DNA from: Porphyromonadaceae bacterium UBA7087
Lineage (GTDB): Bacteria > Bacteroidota > Bacteroidia > Bacteroidales > Muribaculaceae
Assembly (NCBI GenBank): GCA_002493515.1
Contig: DKYZ01000064.1
Span: 1-11,319 of the forward strand
Direction of reading: 5' to 3'
DNA length: 11,319 nucleotides
Below the pieces are notes generated by a model, which ran no database searches, had not been told where the DNA came from, and saw nothing but the letters and a program-made list of their open reading frames with translations. This document shows, one piece after another, positions 6,759 to 11,319 of the stretch; position 1 is the stretch's first letter, and each line of letters starts with the position of its first letter. Made by a program: the position numbers and the translations under genes.

Positions 6759-8468
6759 GGCGTATGCGTCCTCCTTGCGGCGCGTCTCCAGGTCGGCATC
6801 GAGCCGGATTGAGTTTATCTCCAGCTCATCCCTCACCTTCTGGCGGTCGATGGCATACCGCTTGCCGTAAAGGATGCTCTCGAGGTCGGTGCGCTCCGTC
6901 TCCTGGCGCATGGCGTTCAGGTCGAGCTCATGACTCGCGTTTGCCTGCTGCATGGCGAGGTCCGTGTCCAGGCGCAGCTTCTCCAGGGCATTCCCCACGA
7001 GCGCCTTGTGGCGCAGCAGGTCGTTGAGCTGTCCGCGCTCGAACTGGCCGTTGGCGATTCTCTCCTCCAGAGCCTTGCGATCATCCCCGTCTATCAGCTT
7101 TTTGTCAGCGAGTTCATTGAGTATCTTCTCGCTCTCATAGGCGCGTGTCTGCTCGTCGGCGTTGCGTGCCGCGTCGGCCAGGCGCATCTCCATCTCGTGC
7201 TGCGCCATGAACTGCCTCAGCTCATCCTCCGTCAGCAGCTTGTCGCGGTTAAGCTCGGCCAGGGCGGTCTCGAAGCGGACATATTCTTTCTCGCGGTCAA
7301 GATTGCCGTCATTCTCCCTCACTTGCCTCTCCGCCTCCTGGCGCATCTCGAAGTCAGCCAGACGGTTGCGGAACTCCGTCTCCCTTACGTAGATGTCGTT
7401 CTCCCTCTCGGCGGTCTCCAGCTCGCGTCTCTGCCTCTCCAGGCGGTCGAACTCCGCGTCGGTCGTGGCTACGTCGTAGATATTTATGATGCTCACTCCG
7501 AAGAGGCGGCTGCTGAGCATCGCGCCGAGTGTCTGCTTGAGCGATTTCTGCTGGTCTTCCGTCAACCGTCCGTCGGCCACCTGCATCCCGGCGAAGGCAT
7601 GCGTGAGTATATCCTTCACCCAGGGGGTCATGAGCCGGCGCATCGACTCCACGCTCACCTCGTTGCTCTCCACGAGATACTGGCGGCGGAAGGTGTCGAA
7701 ATCCGTCACGCGCAGCTGCATCGCCACCCCGGCTCTCAGCGGTGTGCCGGACGCCTTCACCTCAAAGGGGGCATACTCCACCGAACCCGCGCTGCCGAAG
7801 GCCTCCTCGAATATGCGGCTGGAGATGAGATATACCGTCACTACCGACGTGTTGTGCTGTTTCGGCGCAGAGGCTGGTGCGGGTGCAGACGGGGCGGCCG
7901 GGGCGGTCTCCTTTCTCGCGCCGAAAAGACGGCTGAGGAAACCGCGTTTCCTCTTCTCCTGCGGAGCCTCCGCAGCGGGCGATGCGATCTCCTCCCCCTG
8001 GGGAGTGACGGTCACTGTTTTTCCGTCGCGGGTTATGGTCTCGTCGGAGAAGCGGTAGATGCCGCCGTCAAGGGTCTGCACCAGTTTGCCGTCGGAGAAT
8101 ACGGCGGCGGTGACTCCGTCTTGCACCACCACCCCCTTCACGGCACCGCAGTCGGCCATCTCGCGCTCGCTGATGCGGCGCGCTATCTGGCCCGGGCCAA
8201 GGCTCCACACTGCTTTCCCGCTGATGATGCTCAGTCCGTCGACTGGCTGCGTCGGCTTCGGGGCCGGTTTCATCGCCGGGGCGTCGAAGTCAAAATCCGT
8301 CGCGGCGGCTCTTGCCGCCGGTTTTGGAGCGGGGTTCGGAGCTGGAGGGTCAAAATCAAAGTCGGCTGCCGGTTTCGGCGCCGGAGCGGCCTCCTTCAGC
8401 GGCGTACCGCATTTGGGACATTTATCGAATTTCGGTAGAACCGGAAAATTACATTTCGGACAACGCAT
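6756..8468 (-). CDS. Zinc-ribbon / SPFH-domain / coiled-coil protein (N-terminal part)
   Basis: 570 residues up to an in-frame TAG. An N-terminal zinc ribbon (C3-x2-C6, C17-x2-C20) leads into an Ala/Pro/Lys linker with two DFDFD motifs. A small beta domain follows (78-142; KGVVVQDGVTAAVFSDGKLV and then LDGGIYRF), which reads like the start of SPFH/band-7 proteins. After a second Ala/Pro linker (158-205, with a basic KRKRGFLSRLFG patch) comes the main SPFH-like part (206-336, ending in a segment around YDVATTD). The rest is coiled coil with two similar helical modules around LNRDKLLTEDEL and LADKKLIDGDDR. No hydrophobic membrane anchor is visible, unlike stomatin or flotillin; it resembles the soluble, so-called virion-core-like SPFH group. 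The start ATG 8468 is set by the zinc ribbon; the longer frame would overlap the LRR gene, which ends 14 bases upstream. The likely role is an oligomeric scaffold. Confidence 0.85.
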   Translation of the reverse strand: MRCPKCNFPVLPKFDKCPKCGTPLKEAAPAPKPAADFDFDPPAPNPAPKPAARAAATDFDFDAPAMKPAPKPTQPVDGLSIISGKAVWSLGPGQIARRISEREMADCGAVKGVVVQDGVTAAVFSDGKLVQTLDGGIYRFSDETITRDGKTVTVTPQGEEIASPAAEAPQEKRKRGFLSRLFGARKETAPAAPSAPAPASAPKQHNTSVVTVYLISSRIFEEAFGSAGSVEYAPFEVKASGTPLRAGVAMQLRVTDFDTFRRQYLVESNEVSVESMRRLMTPWVKDILTHAFAGMQVADGRLTEDQQKSLKQTLGAMLSSRLFGVSIINIYDVATTDAEFDRLERQRRELETAERENDIYVRETEFRNRLADFEMRQEAERQVRENDGNLDREKEYVRFETALAELNRDKLLTEDELRQFMAQHEMEMRLADAARNADEQTRAYESEKILNELADKKLIDGDDRKALEERIANGQFERGQLNDLLRHKALVGNALEKLRLDTDLAMQQANASHELDLNAMRQETERTDLESILYGKRYAIDRQKVRDELEINSIRLDADLETRRKEDAYA

Positions 8469-8482
8469 ATTGTGTCTGCTTT

Positions 8483-9049
8483 TTATTTTTCGTACATGAA
8501 TGCCTGATAATAGGCCATCGGGTCTATTATCAGCGTTTTTTCTGTGATTCCCTCGCGGCGCATCTGCTCGCGGTAGCGGTCGGCATGGGCGTCGAGCGGA
8601 TGAAAGACGCATTTACGCATCCCTCTGAGCGATTTCAGCATCGGCGACGGGCAGAACAGTCCCGTCATCTCCATCTCGCCTACCTCCCGCAGTGTCGCGG
8701 GGGCATAGAGATTGTCAAGGTGGTTGAAGCAGCGGTCGCCTATGCGCTCTATCCTCGGGGGGAGATATACCACGCCGTCGCTGCCGCCACGGTAGAATCC
8801 CGGGGCTGTGATCTCGCGGATATGGACGCAGCGCGACATATCCACATATCTCAGGTCGCTCAGATCCCCGATCTCCCGCAACGATGCGGGGAGGGTCACG
8901 CTCTCCACGCCGCTGTCGTTGAAAGCGCCGGTGCCGATCCGCTCCATGCTGTCTGGAATGATTACGTGACGCAACTCCGGGCGTCCGGCGAACTCAAAAT
9001 CCTTTATCTCCCGGGTACCTTCCGGTATCACGATTGTTTCCTTGCTCAT
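8483..9049 (-). CDS. Cytoplasmic BspA-type leucine-rich-repeat protein
   Basis: 188 residues with LRR_5 (BspA/Treponema pallidum type) repeats over about residues 5-130. Recognisable units are TIVIPEGTREIKDFEF, HVIIPDSMERIGTGAF, SVTLPASLREIGD and VVYLPPRIERIGDRCF, each roughly 21-23 residues with the I-P-x-S/G-x-x-x-I-G core. The last 40 residues are helical and not LRR. Most BspA-like proteins are secreted; this one has no signal peptide, starting MSKETIVIPEG, so it should act in the cytoplasm, probably binding a protein partner. It starts 7 bases after the stop of the FHA-like gene and ends 14 bases before the SPFH gene, so it is clearly part of operon A. It has few repeats for the family. 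Confidence 0.85.
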   Translation of the reverse strand: MSKETIVIPEGTREIKDFEFAGRPELRHVIIPDSMERIGTGAFNDSGVESVTLPASLREIGDLSDLRYVDMSRCVHIREITAPGFYRGGSDGVVYLPPRIERIGDRCFNHLDNLYAPATLREVGEMEMTGLFCPSPMLKSLRGMRKCVFHPLDAHADRYREQMRREGITEKTLIIDPMAYYQAFMYEK

Positions 9050-9056
9050 ATTCCGG

Positions 9057-9719
9057 TCAAATTAGAGAGTCCAACAATGCTTTGACTTCCGGGGAGCATT
9101 CCACTCCCGAGGCGAACACCCGCCTTGCGCCGGCGAGCGCCTCGCGGGCCACATCCTTGCGTCCGGCGGCTATGTAGAGCTTGGCGAGCACCACGAGCAG
9201 CGAGGCGTAAGCCCCTTTGCGCAGTGCGCTTCCCTCCTGCATGGCGTAGAGGCTGTCGCCGGCCTCGTAGAGCAGCTCCTGCGCCTTGCGGAGTTTACCT
9301 TCCTCTATCAGGTAGTTTGCCTGGCAGGCGGCGACGTTGTTCCATAGGAACTCGTCGAGCCCTCCCTCCTGACCGACAGGATATTCCCATGCCGACACGC
9401 TGTTGAACGCTTCTGCCGCCGTGGCGTCAGGGATGTGGCGCGACGCCACGCCCCAGTCGGTCAGGGCCGAGGCGTCGAGCGGTTCGGTGAGTTCGGTTAT
9501 GGGATAGGTGTTTCCCTCTCCCAATGTTATCTCGGTGGAGCCGTCCACATATTCCGTGCCGAAAACCCGTTCGCCGTCGAGCAGGGTCGGCATCACACTT
9601 GTCGGTGTCACTTTATACACGTTCTCCTCCTCACGCTCCATACGGCAGTGAAGGGTAGCTATGCCGTCATGGCTCAGGGGAATCATCTGGTTCCCTCCGC
9701 GTCCTACGAATATATCCAT
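9057..9719 (-). CDS. Degenerate FHA domain plus TPR-like helices
   Basis: 220 residues. Residues 1-60 resemble a forkhead-associated domain: IFVGR (3-7), then LHCRM with H24 in the SxxH position, a strand VYKVTP, and S41 followed by TLLDGERV in the place of the StNGTxVNGxRV loop. R7 and H24 are kept. The Ser of the SxxH motif is Ala21, and Asn-Gly of the NGT loop is Met43-Pro44, so phosphothreonine binding may be lost or changed. A linker with a WEYPVGQEGG stretch follows. Residues about 125-215 are paired helices of TPR style (AACQANYLIEEGKLRKAQELLYEAG and LAKLYIAAGRKDVAREALAGA segments). It starts 3 bases after the upstream stop and is followed 7 bases later by the LRR gene. It is soluble and probably an adaptor. 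The FHA call is from motif spacing only. Confidence 0.65.
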   Translation of the reverse strand: MDIFVGRGGNQMIPLSHDGIATLHCRMEREEENVYKVTPTSVMPTLLDGERVFGTEYVDGSTEITLGEGNTYPITELTEPLDASALTDWGVASRHIPDATAAEAFNSVSAWEYPVGQEGGLDEFLWNNVAACQANYLIEEGKLRKAQELLYEAGDSLYAMQEGSALRKGAYASLLVVLAKLYIAAGRKDVAREALAGARRVFASGVECSPEVKALLDSLI

Positions 9720-9722
9720 ATC

Positions 9723-10730
9723 TTATTCCGGTAAGAGGTCTATTTTGGGTAATGGCGGGAGTTCATCCTGGGCCGAGGCCTGGCGGATGCGGTCGGTGAT
9801 ACCTCGGAGCACGTAGTCGAGCTGGAAGAGGAAGTCGTCGTGGAATTCCTCTATGGCCGACGCGTCGTCGGCTCCGAGCAGCAGCATCAGTGTCTGCGCG
9901 AACGGGTCGATCAGGTCGGTGTTGCCCGTGGCCCCCTCCTCGGCGAATGCCTCGGCCTGCTCCCTGAAGTCGGCCACCGACGGATCTTTCCAGTACTCGC
10001 ACAGGGAGTTGGCGGCGGCAAGCAGGGCGATGTTGCCGAAGGGCATGTCGCCCCAGGCCTCCAGGTCGCTTATCAGCCCCTCGGCAGCGGCGGAGTCGCC
10101 GCTGTTGATGTAGGCCATGGCTGCCCAGAAGCTCTGCCAGTAGCTGTCGGTCTGCCGGTTCTCATATTCGGCGATGCAGCGCGTCGGGTCGAGCCCGGCG
10201 AGTATCATCCAGTAGTTGCACTGCACCTCGTCGGCGTCATATTTCTGCGCCATCGTCTCCAGGCGTCCGAGCGAGCCGCGCAGGTTGTCTATCTTGCCCG
10301 CGTCGCGGAGTTTTAGCACCTGGTTGAGTGTCACCTGCTGGATCTTCCCGAGGGCGTTCTTGCTGCTGCGGGTCATACCGGCCCTGGCGGCCTCGAAGGT
10401 CTGCCGGGCCTCGTCGGGGGATATGCCTAATCGCGTCCGGGCGTCCTCGAGCAGGGCGCGCTCCTCGTTGGTCACTATCCCGTCGGCGAGTGCCTGCTTG
10501 CAGAGCTGGCGGTATTGGCCGAGTGCCTCGGCCTTCACCTCCTCCGCACCTTTCTGGCGCTCTATGCGGGTGTTGTTAACGGAGATGCTCACGTCGCCCG
10601 CGAAGGCGTTGGCATCGCCGAGACTCACGCCGGCGGCCTCGGCTGCCAGTGGTGTTCCGCAGAAGGGGCAGCAGGGAAACGCCCATCCCTCCGGCAGCTC
10701 CTTGCCGCATTTTTTGCATTTTGCTGTCAT
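9723..10730 (-). CDS. Zinc-ribbon / TerB-like / helical-repeat protein
   Basis: 335 residues. The N-terminal zinc ribbon has C5-x2-C8 and C21-x2-C24 with CGKELPEGW between, similar in style to the SPFH protein's ribbon. A short linker (SISVNNTRIERQ) follows. Residues about 70-118 hold QALADGIVTNEERALLEDARTRLGIS, whose D-G-x-V-T-x-x-E-x-x-L-L pattern recalls the acidic helical core of TerB-like (tellurite-resistance) domains. The rest is helical, with TPR-like pairs around YWQSFWAAMAYINSGDSAAAEGL. The C-terminus is acidic then proline-rich (LPPLPKIDLLPE). No membrane segment. The start ATG follows the TGA of the upstream gene with no gap (TGAATG), which implies coupling. The N-terminal 24 codons are also present as a decayed second copy at 11223-11293. 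The zinc ribbon is fairly sure and the TerB-like call is tentative. Confidence 0.75.
   Translation of the reverse strand: MTAKCKKCGKELPEGWAFPCCPFCGTPLAAEAAGVSLGDANAFAGDVSISVNNTRIERQKGAEEVKAEALGQYRQLCKQALADGIVTNEERALLEDARTRLGISPDEARQTFEAARAGMTRSSKNALGKIQQVTLNQVLKLRDAGKIDNLRGSLGRLETMAQKYDADEVQCNYWMILAGLDPTRCIAEYENRQTDSYWQSFWAAMAYINSGDSAAAEGLISDLEAWGDMPFGNIALLAAANSLCEYWKDPSVADFREQAEAFAEEGATGNTDLIDPFAQTLMLLLGADDASAIEEFHDDFLFQLDYVLRGITDRIRQASAQDELPPLPKIDLLPE
10660..10730 (-). repeat. Copy 1 of a 71-base direct repeat (zinc-ribbon start)
   Basis: The first 71 bases of the 335-residue gene align without gaps to 11223-11293, with 59 of 71 identical by hand alignment. The most conserved core is the 23-base stretch encoding C-G-K-E-L-P-E-G. 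Both copies lie in the same orientation and both have a start codon (ATG here, GTG in copy 2) followed by ACAGCA. Confidence 0.85.
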
Positions 10731-11201
10731 TCAATTCATTTTTAAAATTATTAGGTAATCCTCCCCGTCATACAGCATGCCGAAATACACCGGTTGTATG
10801 GAGTCGGGAAGCCGAAACACTTTCCAGAGCAGCCTCACCCTCTCAGGCCTGAACGGGGCGTCTTCCGGTATACGGATCCTGACCATGCCGGTCATCGGTT
10901 TGCGCTCGGTTCTGACCGGTATTCCCTCCGGGTATTCCTCCGGGTCATCCAGACGGCAAATCGTCTCCCAGTTAAAATACTCCCTATAGTCCGCATCGTC
11001 GAAATCGCAGTAGCCCAAGGATTTACCGAAGGCATTCACTGGCATTTCCGTTGTCAAGTCGCCATCTGTCACTGTTATACGGCTGATGCCGTCACGACAC
11101 AGACCGACATAAGACTCATACTGCCTTATATCAGAATGGAGAACGTCTATACGGACGCCCTCACATTCTATTTCAATCGTTATGTTCCTGACCTTATTCA
11201 T
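10731..11201 (-). CDS. Hypothetical 156-residue protein, operon A
   Basis: Family not recognised. 156 residues, acidic, soluble, mostly beta-like, starting NKVRNITIEIECEGVRIDVL and ending with PVYFGMLYDGEDYLIILKMN. A central acidic stretch (CDFDDADYREYFNWE, DDPEEYPEG) has no hydrophobic anchor. The start ATG 11201 is chosen over TTG 11204, because ATG 11201 overlaps the TGA of the small upstream zinc-ribbon frame by one base (TGATG), a classic coupling arrangement. Its own TGA abuts the ATG of the next gene. It sits between two copies of the same zinc-ribbon start, so it may be fixed in the operon as part of a duplication unit. No enzyme motif is seen. Confidence 0.75.
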   Translation of the reverse strand: MNKVRNITIEIECEGVRIDVLHSDIRQYESYVGLCRDGISRITVTDGDLTTEMPVNAFGKSLGYCDFDDADYREYFNWETICRLDDPEEYPEGIPVRTERKPMTGMVRIRIPEDAPFRPERVRLLWKVFRLPDSIQPVYFGMLYDGEDYLIILKMN

Positions 11202-11293
11202 CAAGCCACAGGCGATGAGTCACAGAGGGGGTAGCCGGGAAAACCCCACCCCTCCGGCAGCTCCTTGCCGCACTTAGTGCATCGTGCTGTCAC
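11201..11293 (-). pseudogene. Zinc-ribbon stub, decayed copy of the start of the 335-residue gene
   Basis: A 30-codon frame from GTG 11293 to TGA 11201, giving VTARCTKCGKELPEGWGFPG and then YPLCDSSPVA. It aligns with residues 1-30 of the downstream 335-residue zinc-ribbon protein. C5, C8 and C24 are kept, but C20 and C21 have become Gly and Tyr, so a metal-binding ribbon is unlikely. The frame stays open upstream of GTG to the window edge, so a longer protein ending here cannot be excluded. It ends by a one-base overlap with the 156-residue gene and could still serve as a coupling leader. It is either a truncated duplicate or, less likely, a working small protein. Confidence 0.55.
11223..11293 (-). 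repeat. Copy 2 of the 71-base direct repeat
   Basis: Partner of 10660-10730, same orientation, 563 bases apart start to start, with 59 of 71 bases identical and no gaps. Similarity fades beyond 11223, where the stub frame departs from the full gene and meets its stop. Confidence 0.85.
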
Positions 11294-11319
11294 TATCAAT
11301 AGTTCGTTAAAAAATTGAA

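Noticed and set aside
6930..8438. Plus-strand 502-codon open frame opposite the SPFH gene
   Set aside because: It is antisense to a gene with a zinc ribbon, SPFH pattern and operon context. Its translation is rich in Leu, His, Arg and Gly without motif order, which is typical of the complement of GC-biased codons.
8469..8612. 48-residue N-terminal extension of the SPFH frame to 8612
   Set aside because: It overlaps the end of the LRR gene, is Arg/Pro-rich shadow sequence, and precedes a natural ATG placed directly before the zinc ribbon.
1..11319. tRNA, rRNA, insertion sequence, att site or CRISPR array
   Set aside because: No cloverleaf, rRNA signature, transposase, paired terminal repeats or spaced repeats were recognised by eye; intergenic space is minimal.

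Overview
The window looks like a chromosomal segment of a moderately GC-rich gut-type Bacteroidota, most likely Bacteroidales. Three things support this: Bacteroidota-type -7 promoter elements (TAnnTTTG) upstream of both divergently transcribed genes at the left, a PD-(D/E)XK/AAA-ATPase-like gene of the kind that is multiplied in Bacteroides, Prevotella and Porphyromonas, and tight operons with little use of Shine-Dalgarno sites. A family-level placement is only a guess. Genes cover almost everything, and no gene-free stretch exceeds 300 bases.

Left part: a RecD2-type DNA helicase on the minus strand runs off the left edge. It is divergent from a plus-strand gene for an AAA-ATPase-like/PD-(D/E)XK nuclease-like protein, and both share a 146-base region with a promoter on the minus strand and a -7 element on the plus strand. 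The nuclease-like gene ends five bases from the end of a converging three-gene minus-strand group (operon B, reading 5486 to 2974). Operon B holds a 531-residue protein built from two diverged alpha/beta-hydrolase-like halves, a 177-residue zinc-ribbon protein whose start overlaps the preceding stop by 11 bases, and a 126-residue protein of unknown function.

Right part: a second, tightly packed minus-strand operon (operon A) reads from beyond the right edge to 5583 and ends at a clear intrinsic terminator (stem 5525-5557). In order of transcription it encodes a decayed zinc-ribbon stub, an unknown 156-residue protein, a zinc-ribbon/TerB-like/helical-repeat protein, a degenerate FHA domain with TPR-like helices, a cytoplasmic BspA-type leucine-rich-repeat protein, and a very long zinc-ribbon/SPFH/coiled-coil protein. 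That last reading frame is interrupted by one in-frame TAG at 6756-6758. If the TAG were read as an amino acid, the frame would give one 961-residue protein.

Working picture (inference): operon A makes a soluble, membrane-segment-free set of assembly and recognition modules (zinc ribbons, SPFH oligomer, LRR, FHA, TPR-like, TerB-like) with no recognisable enzyme. This composition resembles stress-response or conflict-type scaffolds rather than metabolism. I do not recognise it as a named system. The best leads are the in-frame TAG, the five consecutive 11-residue repeats just after it, the duplicated zinc-ribbon start at the right edge, and the two-headed degenerate hydrolase in operon B.
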